The translations under genes and the position numbers were made by a program. A DNA stretch of 64,000 nt from an uncultured Burkholderiales bacterium (lineage in GTDB: Bacteria > Pseudomonadota > Gammaproteobacteria > Burkholderiales > Burkholderiaceae_C): contig CAIJIT010000309.1 in the NCBI GenBank assembly GCA_903820745.1, positions 1 through 64,000 of the forward strand, in the 5' to 3' direction. Positions 54,308 through 64,000 of the stretch are shown in pieces. The notes beneath the pieces were generated by a model. That model worked only from the letters and a program-made list of their open reading frames with translations, was not told the DNA's origin and searched no databases. How positions within the stretch are numbered: the stretch's first letter is position 1; each line of letters begins with the position of its first letter.

Positions 54308-56806
54308 TCAGTTTCCGTTGACCGGTGCAGCTTTCACATATTTGTCGAACCAGCGAACCATCTCGTAGATCAACTGTTCATTCGACTCCATTGCCGTATA
54401 CCAATGGGGTTCATGCGGCAGCATGACCAGGCGGGTGGTACCCCCGTTGCCGCGGACGGCCTCATAGAGTTTGCTTGCTTGCAAGGGCGTTGTGCCGGGA
54501 TTTGCATCGTCGGCGCCGTGAACGATCAGGAGGGGCGATTTCAACTTGTCTGCGAAAAAGAATGGCGAGACTTTCCGGTAGACATCAGGCGCTTCCCAAA
54601 CCGATCGGCGTTCGCTCTGGAAACCGAACGGTGTGAGCGTCTTGTTGTAGGAGCCGCTGGTGGCTACACCGGCCCGGAACAGGTCAGAATGGGCCAGCAG
54701 ATTCACCGTCATCAAGGCGCCATGGCTGTGCCCGGTGACGCCAATGCGTTTCGGATCTGCAACGCCAAGACGGACTGCCTCGTCGACCGCTGCCTTGGCA
54801 TCGGCGACCAGTTGTTCAAGATAGCTGTCATAGGCCGACTTGGGATCGCCGACGATGGGGAATGAGGCGTTGTCGATGATTGCATAGCCGGCCAGCAAGA
54901 GAAGTCGGTATTGACGCAGTCTTGTGAAAGTCGCTTGAGATCCGGCGACTTGACCGGCCTTCGCAGCGTCAGCAAAGTCCAGCGGATAGGCATACAAAAT
55001 TGTCGGCACGCTAATGCCTTCCTTGTAACCCGGTGGTGTGTAAAGCGTGAACGACAAGTCCAGTCCATCCTCACGCTTGTACTTGACCAACCGTTTCTTG
55101 ATCGCTCTCACCGCGGGCGTTGGATCTGCAATCTGCGTGACATTGGCTCGGGACGAGGCAAATGAGGCTTCCCCGGCGACTGCTTCGACCGGCAGGCCCA
55201 GTGACCGCAGCAAGGCATTAGGCGGATCGATCGCTGATTGGTGCCAGGTCAGGAACTTGCTCGAATCAGGACCGGCGAAGGCGAGGAACCGTTCATAGGC
55301 TTCCTTGCTGCTGCGAAACAAGCGTTCGGATGTCCGGGTCTTCAAATCAAGGCGGTCCAGGAACGGGCGGTCTCCGTCCGGCGAGGATCCCGTGCCGGAC
55401 AGGTAGATCGAATCGCCTTGTGTCCGCAACAGCCAGGTTCCGTTGGCTTGCTGGCGATACAAGGGGTTGCCGGGGTTGGCATATTTCTCCTCAGTGGAGA
55501 GATCCCAGAGCAGGCTGGGTGCTTGTTGCCGGTCGTCGACGTTGATCACAAAGCTCCGGCGCCAATGCCGGTTATGGTCGTATTCATGCAGCAAGGCGAG
55601 GCCTGGTCTTTCCGCCCATGACAGGCCCTGGAATCGCTGCTCGGTCCGGGTGATCTCGACGGCGGGTTCCTTGAAGGGCGCTTTGAGCATCAACAACTTG
55701 TCGCGAGCGGGAACCTTGACGTTCCAATCACCGCCGTCCATTGCTTGTGCCCAGATCAAGGTTGCAGGTGCGTCGGCACGCCAGGAGAACTGACGCGGCC
55801 CGAGCGGAACGCCGTGGATCGGGACGCGATCGGCCAGCGGCAGGGAGGCAATGCGCTGGGCGACAGGTTTCGATTTATTGGATGTATCCCACACCTCGAT
55901 CTCATGCGGGAACCGCTCGTAGGTCGTCACATAAGAGTAGGGCTTGCTGATCGAAGTGACGAGCAAATGCCGACCGTCCGGAGCTGGCTCGACGGCTTCG
56001 AAGTTGCCTGGTTTGCCAACTCGCGTGATGACCGAGTTGCTCGCATCGATAAAGGCCAGTTGTGCGGCGGCGTAATGGTCGAACAGGTCTTCGTCATGCT
56101 TGTTGTTCAGTGTGTCGCGATTCTCGTAGGTGCTGCTTTGGCCTTTTTCGCCCGCTGTCTCCTGGATGCTCGGGCCGCGGGGCACCGATGGTGTTGGCGG
56201 AGGCGGGCCCATTCCGGAGGGGACAAGCTTGACCAGCAGCGTTTTCTGGTCCGGCATCCATTGCAACTCGCCATTGAACATCGGGTTCAAGCTTGCCCCG
56301 GGAACCTGGTGCAATTTGCCGGTCTTTGCATCGCCAATCCAGAGTTCGACCGAAGTCGGTGCGATGTTCGCGAACGCAAATCGCTGCCCGTCAGCTGCCC
56401 AGACGGGTGTGTCGGGACAGGCGCCGGCGGGCAGGCCAATCTTGGTGCGTTTGCCGTCTGCAATCCGGACCAGTTCGAATTCAATGGCGCAGGACTTGAT
56501 TCCGTAACCGCCCGGAGTGTCATGTTTGCTGTGATTTTTCGGCTCGACGCGCGCTCCTGCCAGTCGCAAGAACGGGGTTGCCACGCGCGCTATGGAGGGA
56601 TATTCCTGCCAGGATACAAGCAGGATGGTCTGCTGTGTCGGGCTGACATAGGGGACCGGAGCCGCGGGCGCCCTCATGACATCGAGGATGTCCTGAGGCG
56701 GCTGGTCGTAGCCTGACAAAGGCCTGGTCTCGGCATCGGCCTGCTTGGCAATGGCCGCCGTAGCAGCGATCGCGGCTACAAGAAGGATGGTGATCTGACG
56801 CAGCAC
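54308..56806 (-). CDS. Secreted S9-family prolyl oligopeptidase-like peptidase (glutamyl-peptidase type)
   Basis: An 832-residue protein with a signal peptide (ending AIAKQADAE), a beta-propeller domain and a C-terminal alpha/beta hydrolase. Catalytic residues: Ser in GVTGHSHGALMTVNLL, Asp in VHGADDANPG and His in PHEPHWYTAM. Opening motifs such as PLSGYDQPPQDILDVM and ILLVSWQEYPSIA match the S9D glutamyl-endopeptidase group, known from plant chloroplasts and several proteobacteria. Probably periplasmic. Followed without a gap by a Bug receptor gene. Confidence 0.9.
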   Translation of the reverse strand: MLRQITILLVAAIAATAAIAKQADAETRPLSGYDQPPQDILDVMRAPAAPVPYVSPTQQTILLVSWQEYPSIARVATPFLRLAGARVEPKNHSKHDTPGGYGIKSCAIEFELVRIADGKRTKIGLPAGACPDTPVWAADGQRFAFANIAPTSVELWIGDAKTGKLHQVPGASLNPMFNGELQWMPDQKTLLVKLVPSGMGPPPPTPSVPRGPSIQETAGEKGQSSTYENRDTLNNKHDEDLFDHYAAAQLAFIDASNSVITRVGKPGNFEAVEPAPDGRHLLVTSISKPYSYVTTYERFPHEIEVWDTSNKSKPVAQRIASLPLADRVPIHGVPLGPRQFSWRADAPATLIWAQAMDGGDWNVKVPARDKLLMLKAPFKEPAVEITRTEQRFQGLSWAERPGLALLHEYDHNRHWRRSFVINVDDRQQAPSLLWDLSTEEKYANPGNPLYRQQANGTWLLRTQGDSIYLSGTGSSPDGDRPFLDRLDLKTRTSERLFRSSKEAYERFLAFAGPDSSKFLTWHQSAIDPPNALLRSLGLPVEAVAGEASFASSRANVTQIADPTPAVRAIKKRLVKYKREDGLDLSFTLYTPPGYKEGISVPTILYAYPLDFADAAKAGQVAGSQATFTRLRQYRLLLLAGYAIIDNASFPIVGDPKSAYDSYLEQLVADAKAAVDEAVRLGVADPKRIGVTGHSHGALMTVNLLAHSDLFRAGVATSGSYNKTLTPFGFQSERRSVWEAPDVYRKVSPFFFADKLKSPLLIVHGADDANPGTTPLQASKLYEAVRGNGGTTRLVMLPHEPHWYTAMESNEQLIYEMVRWFDKYVKAAPVNGN

Positions 56807-56907
56807 AGGTTTCCTTGTTCGAATTTTGTGGCTTGAACGGCCAGCGGAGGCCTGCGGTCGATCCTACAGTAGTCGTTCTGCGGTCTCCGGTTGGACGCGA
56901 GCCTGAG

Positions 56908-57387
56908 CTACTGTGGCGGCCGTCCCGGGCCTTGCGTGCCCTCGGCGCGCGCGGAGAGGAAGGCGTAGAGATCGACGATATGGGCGCTGACGCGCGGCTC
57001 GCCCTGCCAGACCGGCATCGTCAACGAATAGCTTTCCTTGCGCTGCTCGAGCAAATCGATCAGGGATTCGCGTTCGGCCGGCGCGGTGCTGAGCGGACCT
57101 GGTGGGAGGTTCCAGTCATAGCGCTTGAGTACCAGGCCGATGAAGCGGCGCGAACTCATCGTGCGGACCAGCGGCAGCAGGTCAGGAGCGCCGTTGGTGC
57201 CGGTTGCTGCCTGCCCATGACAGGCGGCGCAGCGATCCTGGAAGATGCGCCAGCCGGTATAGACGGAGCCGGGTGGCTTCGAGCGCTGCGCGAGTTCCCT
57301 GGCGGGCTGCAGGTTCTGCACTTCGACGGCGCAGCCGGCCAGCATCAAGATGCCGGCACATAAGGTGAACATCGACAATTTGGCCAT
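56908..57387 (-). CDS. Lipoprotein c-type cytochrome
   Basis: A 159-residue protein with a lipobox (LAGC at about residue 18) and one heme site, CAACH, in IFQDRCAACHGQAATG. The axial methionine is likely in SYSLTMPVWQGEP. A GGAGG-rich ribosome site precedes ATG 57387. Probably an electron carrier anchored in the membrane, facing the periplasm. The tail ends in a Pro/Gly-rich segment. It has no oxidase genes near it, so its partner is unknown. Confidence 0.85.
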   Translation of the reverse strand: MAKLSMFTLCAGILMLAGCAVEVQNLQPARELAQRSKPPGSVYTGWRIFQDRCAACHGQAATGTNGAPDLLPLVRTMSSRRFIGLVLKRYDWNLPPGPLSTAPAERESLIDLLEQRKESYSLTMPVWQGEPRVSAHIVDLYAFLSARAEGTQGPGRPPQ

Positions 57388-57461
57388 TCTCACCACCTCC
57401 GGCTGGTTGGCCAAGTCGATTGTGGCGAGGTAGGTCCGGCCGGAACTTGCCGAAGATCAGT

Positions 57462-58838
57462 TCAATGAATGGTCATCAGGATCTGCTCCACCTCGGCGAA
57501 CAGCGGGCGGGCTCCCGGCTGGTCCTGAAAGCAAGCGCATTTCAGATCATCGAGCAGCTTGATCGCTGCACCAGCATCAGCCTCCCCGTCCGAACTGCTG
57601 CAAAGAGCCAGCAATTCTTCCAGCAAGCAGGCAAAAGCGCGAATTTCCAGCCGCTGCAGGGCCTCGGCCTGTTGAGGGTCATCGGGCGCCAGAAATGAAG
57701 CGGCGCCAAAGTCTCCCAGCAAGACCGCGCCGCAGCCCTTGTGCAGGATGTTGTGTGCGTACAGATCGCCATGCATCAGCCCTTGAGCATGCAGATGCCC
57801 GGCTGCCGAGGCGATGCCTTGTGCGATCAGCAGCAACTCTCGCAGCGCAAAGCCGGCATCCGGCGCATAGATGTCGCGGGTGCAGGACTCCAGGCTGGGA
57901 GGCTGGGCCAGGTTGCGAAAAGCGGGGTCAATCAGGGGCATCACCATCGCGCATTGATCGGCCGGATGCCCCACCACCTGCCCGAGCATCTGGATCAGTT
58001 GCGGGTGACAACCTGCGTTGATGCAGGCCGCCAGTTCAGAGCGTGGCAGGCCGTCGCTGGTGACATCACCCTTGAACAGCTTGACTGCCACTGGCAGCAA
58101 GCGGTCCGCTCGCTGCCAGTGCGCCTGATGGATGACGCCCGAAGCGCCTTCGCCGAGTTTGTGTTGCAGGCTCAATTTCTGCCAATCAATCCTTGCCATC
58201 GGCGCGGCGCTTATTGCCGCCTGCTCGCGCTGTTCGCAAAATGGATTGCCGGCATAGGCCAGCCAGGACAGTCGCGGCAGCTCGAGCAGAAACGCCGGGA
58301 ATTCATTCAGCTGATTGGCTGAAATCCGCAGCAATTCGAGCGCCTTGCAAGCCGCTAGTGCTGGCGGCAAGGTGCTCAAACGGTTGCCGGCCAGCATCAA
58401 CTTTTGCAACTGCGTGCATTGCCCGATGTCGGCGGGCAATGCTTCGAGTTGGTTGTCGGTGAGGATCAACCAGCGCAAGCCGTGGGGGAGCGACCCGCCT
58501 GGAATTGACCGGATCCGGTTGGCCTTGAAGCCGATCATGCTCAGCTGCGGGCATTGGCCGAGAATTTCCGGCCAAGCAGTGAAGTTGTTGTCCGAAAGAA
58601 ACAGCACGCGCAGCCGCTTCAGCCGGGGCAGATCGTCGGGAAGGCTGGAGAGCTGATTGTTCGACAGATCGAGGATTTCGAGGCTATCGGCAAGCTCAAA
58701 AATCTCTGGCGGAAATTCTTCCAGACCGCAAGCCAGCGTCAGGCGCTTGGCGCCGAGCCATGAACCTGAGCGGAGAGATGCGAGACTGCTGATCGAAGCG
58801 CTTTGCGGCGTGGCCCGTGCTTCAGAGCTTGAAGTCAT
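57462..58838 (-). CDS. Leucine-rich-repeat protein kinase fusion
   Basis: A 458-residue protein. Residues about 30-205 hold at least seven LRRs of the x-L-x-x-L-P type (LEILDLSNNQLSSLPDDL; LRWLILTDNQLEALPADI). Residues about 222-455 form a kinase domain: LGEGASGVIHQAHW (Gly loop), AVKLFKG (Lys253), MHGDLYAHNIL (Asp358, with HGD instead of HRD, so a non-RD kinase) and GDFGAAS (Asp376). There is no transmembrane segment or signal, so it is cytoplasmic, unlike plant LRR receptor kinases, and the LRRs come first. The activation segment after DFG looks short and lacks a clear APE. Its start overlaps xthA by 17 bases. Confidence 0.88.
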   Translation of the reverse strand: MTSSSEARATPQSASISSLASLRSGSWLGAKRLTLACGLEEFPPEIFELADSLEILDLSNNQLSSLPDDLPRLKRLRVLFLSDNNFTAWPEILGQCPQLSMIGFKANRIRSIPGGSLPHGLRWLILTDNQLEALPADIGQCTQLQKLMLAGNRLSTLPPALAACKALELLRISANQLNEFPAFLLELPRLSWLAYAGNPFCEQREQAAISAAPMARIDWQKLSLQHKLGEGASGVIHQAHWQRADRLLPVAVKLFKGDVTSDGLPRSELAACINAGCHPQLIQMLGQVVGHPADQCAMVMPLIDPAFRNLAQPPSLESCTRDIYAPDAGFALRELLLIAQGIASAAGHLHAQGLMHGDLYAHNILHKGCGAVLLGDFGAASFLAPDDPQQAEALQRLEIRAFACLLEELLALCSSSDGEADAGAAIKLLDDLKCACFQDQPGARPLFAEVEQILMTIH

Positions 58839-59604
58839 AGTCGATCGTCAGCGGCGCATGGTCCGAGAAACGCGTCTCGGTGTAGATACTTTCGCGCCGC
58901 GCCAACGCAGCCAGTCCGGGCGTGGCGAGGTGGTAATCGAGCCGCCAACCGACGTTCTTGGCATAGGCTTCGCCGCGGTTGCTCCACCAGGTGTATTGCT
59001 CGGCCTTGTCGTTCAGGGTACGGAAGACATCGACCAGGCCATCCTGCTCGAACAGACCCGTCATCCAGGCCCGCTCCTCGGGCAGGAAGCCGCTGTTTTT
59101 CAGATTGCCTTTCCAGTTTTTCAGGTCAATTTCCTTGTGGGCGATGTTGACATCGGCCACCAGGATGAACTCACGTTCGGCCTTCAGCGCCTGCAGATGC
59201 GGATGCAGCGCGGCGAGGAAACGAAACTTGACTTGCTGGCGGTCCTCGCCGCTCGAGCCGCTGGGGAAATAGCAACTGATCAGGCTGAGCTTGCGGCCGG
59301 GTTTGTCAAAGCGCTTCTCGATCCAGCGGCCTTCATGGTCGAACTCTTCTATCCCCAGGCCGGTGATGACATCGCTCGGTTCTTCTTCGGTGTAGAGGCC
59401 GACACCCGAGTAGCCCTTCTTTTGCGCATAATGAAAATGACCTTTGAGCTTGCCAGGGCTGCAGTAAATGCCGTCGATATGCTCATGCTGGGCCTTGACT
59501 TCCTGCACGCCCAAAGCATCGGCCTCCTGCAAGGCCAACCATTCAAAAAATCCCTTGCTCGCAGCCGAGCGGATGCCGTTCAAATTGGCGGTGATAAAAC
59601 GCAT
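58822..59604 (-). CDS. xthA: Exodeoxyribonuclease III
   Basis: A 260-residue AP endonuclease/3'-exonuclease of base-excision repair. Motifs: RFITANLNGIRSAASKG, the metal glutamate in GVQEVKAQ, LVADVNIAHKEIDL (catalytic Asp/Asn), VGWRLDYHLATPGL and the C-terminal SDHAPLTIDYDF. ATG at 59604 matches the conserved N-terminus; the longer frame upstream is not homologous. The LRR-kinase gene begins inside its 3' end, so the two are translationally linked. Confidence 0.95.
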   Translation of the reverse strand: MRFITANLNGIRSAASKGFFEWLALQEADALGVQEVKAQHEHIDGIYCSPGKLKGHFHYAQKKGYSGVGLYTEEEPSDVITGLGIEEFDHEGRWIEKRFDKPGRKLSLISCYFPSGSSGEDRQQVKFRFLAALHPHLQALKAEREFILVADVNIAHKEIDLKNWKGNLKNSGFLPEERAWMTGLFEQDGLVDVFRTLNDKAEQYTWWSNRGEAYAKNVGWRLDYHLATPGLAALARRESIYTETRFSDHAPLTIDYDFKL

Positions 59605-59694
59605 GCTGAAACCCTGCTTGTGTCGATCGACGATCTTGAAGGGCGCAGTATCGCAGCCGGGCGCTGGCACCTGAGCCGGGCTGCAGTCGACCCC

Positions 59695-59700
59695 TACAAT
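59695..59700 (+). promoter_or_regulatory. Candidate -10 box of pyrE
   Basis: TACAAT stands 25 bases before the pyrE ATG in the 121-base gap between the divergent xthA and pyrE genes. CTGAGC (59671-59676) is a poor -35 candidate at 18 bases. Agreement with the -10 consensus is one mismatch. Confidence 0.4.
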
Positions 59701-59725
59701 CTTGTGATCCCGCTACAGGTTCGCC

Positions 59726-60397
59726 ATGACAGCACTTGCACCTCCCGATCAACTGGCCCAGGATTTCGTTGCCTTTGCAGTCGAAACCGGCGTGCTGAGC
59801 TTTGGCCAGTTTCAGACCAAGGCCGGCCGGCTGAGTCCATATTTCTTCAACGCCGGATCGTTCAATGACGGTGCCACACTCGGCCGCCTGGCGCAGTTCT
59901 ATGTGCAGCGGCTGATCGCTTCCGGGCTGCAGTTCGACATGATTTTCGGCCCGGCCTACAAGGGCATCACCTTGGCAGCGGCAGTGGCGGTCGAGCTGGC
60001 GCGACAAGGGAAGAACGTACCGTTTGCCTACAACCGCAAGGAAGCCAAGTCACATGGCGAAGGCGGCAACCTGGTCGGTGCCAAGGTGCAGGGCCGGGTG
60101 CTGATCATCGACGATGTGATCTCGGCCGGCACCTCGGTGCTTGAGTCGATCGCCATGATCCGGGCGGCCGGCGCCACGCCATGCGGCGTCACGATTGCAC
60201 TCGATCGCCAGGAGAAGGCCGCCGAGGCCGGAGTCGAAATGAGCTGGTCAGCGGTGCAATATGTCACCCAGCAGTTGCAATTGCCGGTGTTGGCGATTGC
60301 CGGTTTGTCCGACCTGCTGCAATACCTGCGCAGCGACCCTGCGGCCGTTGCGCATTCGGTCGCTGTGCAAGCCTACCGGGACCGCTACGGGGTTTAG
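59726..60397 (+). CDS. pyrE: Orotate phosphoribosyltransferase
   Basis: A 223-residue enzyme that joins orotate to PRPP in pyrimidine synthesis. The PRPP-binding signature is VLIIDDVISAGTSV, and the substrate-side segments GRLSPYFFNAGSFNDG and IFGPAYKGITLAAAVAV are intact. It is a cytoplasmic dimer in other bacteria. Nine bases separate its stop from the convergent fadH stop, with no visible terminator. Confidence 0.96.
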   Translation: MTALAPPDQLAQDFVAFAVETGVLSFGQFQTKAGRLSPYFFNAGSFNDGATLGRLAQFYVQRLIASGLQFDMIFGPAYKGITLAAAVAVELARQGKNVPFAYNRKEAKSHGEGGNLVGAKVQGRVLIIDDVISAGTSVLESIAMIRAAGATPCGVTIALDRQEKAAEAGVEMSWSAVQYVTQQLQLPVLAIAGLSDLLQYLRSDPAAVAHSVAVQAYRDRYGV

Positions 60398-60405
60398 GCA
60401 GCGAC

Positions 60406-62499
<2,094 letters not shown>

Positions 62500-62582
62500 C
62501 TAGCCTGTGCCGGGCTTGCTGGCAGACATCTGGTTTTTTTGGTTCGATCAATGACGGAAATATCACAGCAACAAGGGCTGCG

Positions 62583-62588
62583 TACAAT
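62583..62588 (+). promoter_or_regulatory. Candidate -10 box of the DUF4397 lipoprotein gene
   Basis: TACAAT lies 29 bases before the ATG. No good -35 was found at the right distance. A GGAG ribosome site about eight bases before the ATG makes this a conventional leader. Confidence 0.4.
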
Positions 62589-62617
62589 ACGCCGGCAACC
62601 TTCAACGGAGTTTCTCA

Positions 62618-63919
62618 ATGCGATTCACATCCTGGGCGATTGGCCTGACCCTCGCCGGCGCCGCGCTTCTGACTGCCTGCGGCGGCAAGAGCAGCAGCAG
62701 CAGCAATACCAATGTACGGCTTTTGAATGCCAGCGTTGGATACGCCTCGCTCGACCTGACCGTCAACAGCACGGTGATCAACAGCAACGTGGCCTATGGC
62801 TCGGTCGGTGCTTATTCCAGCATCAGCACCGGCGCCACTTCGTCGCTGGTCCAGGCCAGCGGTGTCGGCAGCACCGTGGCGGCATTGACGCCGACACTGA
62901 CCGGCAGCAGCAACTACACGATGATTGCCTATGGCTGGGGCGGCACGGTTCGCACCAGTTTGCTGCAGGAAGCAGAGCCGGTCGCCGATGCGAACAAGAG
63001 CAAGCTGCTGTTCCTGAATCTGGCACCCGATGCCGGCGCGCTTGACCTTTATCTGACAGCGGCCAACAACACCAACGCATTGGACGGCACCGCACCGGTG
63101 GCGACCAACATCCTCGGCGGCGGCAGCAGCGGCTACAACATCATCAACAGCGGTAGCTATCGGGTCACCCTCACCGGTTACAACAAGCCGGCCGATGTGC
63201 GGCTGAACATTCCTAGCGTTACGCTTGATTCGACCAGCGTATCGACCTTGATCGCCACGGCCACGCAGGGCGGCCGGCTGGTCAATGGCTTGACCTTGAA
63301 GCAGCAGGGTGCGGCCACCAATATCCCGAGCACGATGACCAGAATCCGCGTCGCTGCGACGATGTCGGGCAACTCCACCGTCAGTACGACCTTGGGAAGT
63401 GCGACGCTGCTGGCGACCACGCTGGCGCCGCAGATCGGCACCTACCAGACGGTTGCGGCGGGTGCTGCAACGCCGGTCATCACTGTCAATGGCGGCCCGC
63501 TGACTGTGGCCAGCCAGACGTTCAAGGCAGGCAACGACTACACCTTGCTCGTCTATGGCACGCCGGCACTCCCGCTGTTTGCCTTGATCAGCGATGACAA
63601 TCGCCTGCCGACAGTTGCCGGCAGCGCGAAGATCCGCCTGGTCAATGGTTTTGCCAGCGGCTTTGCCGGCCTGACAATGTCGCTGGACTACACCGACATC
63701 GCTTCGAACATCACGCCAGGGGGCGCTTCAACGGTGACCACCGTCAGCGCCAGCAGCGGCAGCACTCCCTCGTTGCTGACCGTCAGGTCGCCGACCAATG
63801 GCTCGGTCTACAGCAACTCGACACTGATTGTCCCGCAAGGCGCAGTTTTCAGCTTGTTCATGATGGGTGATCCTGCCCTGGCGACGCCGATCGGCCAGTT
63901 GGTGCGCGAAGACCATTGA
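62618..63919 (+). CDS. DUF4397-domain lipoprotein
   Basis: A 433-residue exported protein with lipobox TAC in ALLTACGGKSSSSS. Two DUF4397 units are visible, one starting VRLLNASVGYASLDLTVN and one starting KIRLVNGFASGFAGLTMSL. The fold is all-beta and rich in Ser, Thr, Gly and Ala. DUF4397 proteins are surface or periplasmic and of unknown function, often in several copies per genome. The lipoprotein at 33.8 kb has similar composition but no visible DUF4397 motif. Confidence 0.88.
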   Translation: MRFTSWAIGLTLAGAALLTACGGKSSSSSNTNVRLLNASVGYASLDLTVNSTVINSNVAYGSVGAYSSISTGATSSLVQASGVGSTVAALTPTLTGSSNYTMIAYGWGGTVRTSLLQEAEPVADANKSKLLFLNLAPDAGALDLYLTAANNTNALDGTAPVATNILGGGSSGYNIINSGSYRVTLTGYNKPADVRLNIPSVTLDSTSVSTLIATATQGGRLVNGLTLKQQGAATNIPSTMTRIRVAATMSGNSTVSTTLGSATLLATTLAPQIGTYQTVAAGAATPVITVNGGPLTVASQTFKAGNDYTLLVYGTPALPLFALISDDNRLPTVAGSAKIRLVNGFASGFAGLTMSLDYTDIASNITPGGASTVTTVSASSGSTPSLLTVRSPTNGSVYSNSTLIVPQGAVFSLFMMGDPALATPIGQLVREDH

Positions 63920-64000
63920 CCCGGTGACGGCCTGCTTGACAAGAGATCAGTCAGGCCTGCTTCAAAACACGTAAAGCCCTACGGACTGCGCAGCAGTTCG
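63920..64000. other. End of window, no gene seen
   Basis: The last 81 bases hold no convincing open frame. A nine-base direct repeat (GGCCTGCTT) occurs twice about 20 bases apart. No hairpin terminator is seen for the DUF4397 gene. Confidence 0.5.

Noticed and set aside
63920-64000. Direct repeat GGCCTGCTT as an attachment site or terminator
   Set aside because: Two short copies without hairpin or element features are likely by chance.

Overview
The window is about 64 kb of GC-rich, densely packed chromosome from a betaproteobacterium, most likely order Burkholderiales. The evidence is gene order and protein content: argS / SPOR protein / dsbA, lptA-lptB-rpoN, lptD-surA-rsmA with an AmgK-like gene divergent from lptD, a three-gene pntAA-pntAB-pntB transhydrogenase, and four Bug-type (TTT/TctC family) periplasmic solute receptors. 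The genus cannot be told from the sequence. No rRNA, tRNA or CRISPR array was seen. Intergenic spaces are short, and the only gene-free stretch over 300 bases (about 34.8-35.4 kb) holds a decayed gene.

Layout. 0-0.4 kb: the 3' end of an IS200/IS605-type tnpB element with its right-end hairpin, inserted into a psiF-like gene that also carries a frameshift. 0.5-9.7 kb: a Ser/Thr kinase with a C-terminal cyclic-nucleotide-binding domain, argS, a SPOR protein, dsbA, then lptA-lptB-rpoN (LPS export and sigma-54) and a BNR-repeat lipoprotein. 9.7-17.7 kb: chrA, then a catabolic-looking block of an argininosuccinate-lyase-like enzyme, three Bug receptors, an aminotransferase and a secreted metallo-beta-lactamase-fold hydrolase. 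17.7-25.2 kb: an ABC-type ATPase with broken catalytic motifs next to a membrane-anchored Mrr-like nuclease, a THUMP methyltransferase, an MFS transporter, rsmE and the pnt operon. 25.3-31.3 kb: a Nudix hydrolase, mnmA, and a MacAB-like export cassette (adaptor, ATPase, two permeases). 31.4-37.8 kb: a small lipoprotein, a DUF4143 ATPase under an inverted repeat, an overlapping lipoprotein/outer-membrane protein pair, a 5-oxoprolinase remnant, a methyltransferase, ssb and a cupin. 37.8-47.9 kb: recQ, an S9 peptidase, metY, CBS-domain, AstE/AspA-like, enoyl-CoA hydratase, lysophospholipase and M20 peptidase genes. 47.9-64 kb: a truncated AmgK-like protein, lptD-surA-rsmA, a Bug receptor abutting a second S9 peptidase, a cytochrome c lipoprotein, an LRR-kinase fusion overlapping xthA, pyrE, fadH and a DUF4397 lipoprotein.

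Envelope biogenesis recurs across the window: LptA/LptB and LptD, SurA, DsbA, the AmgK relic and several lipoproteins. The parts most worth a second look are the degenerate ABC ATPase/Mrr pair, the AmgK-like protein lacking its kinase core, the LRR-kinase fusion, the tnpB insertion with a predictable guide, the frameshifted 5-oxoprolinase fragment that no single reading frame reveals, and a recurring promoter layout that suggests leaderless mRNAs for argS, rlmL-like, mnmA and recQ.
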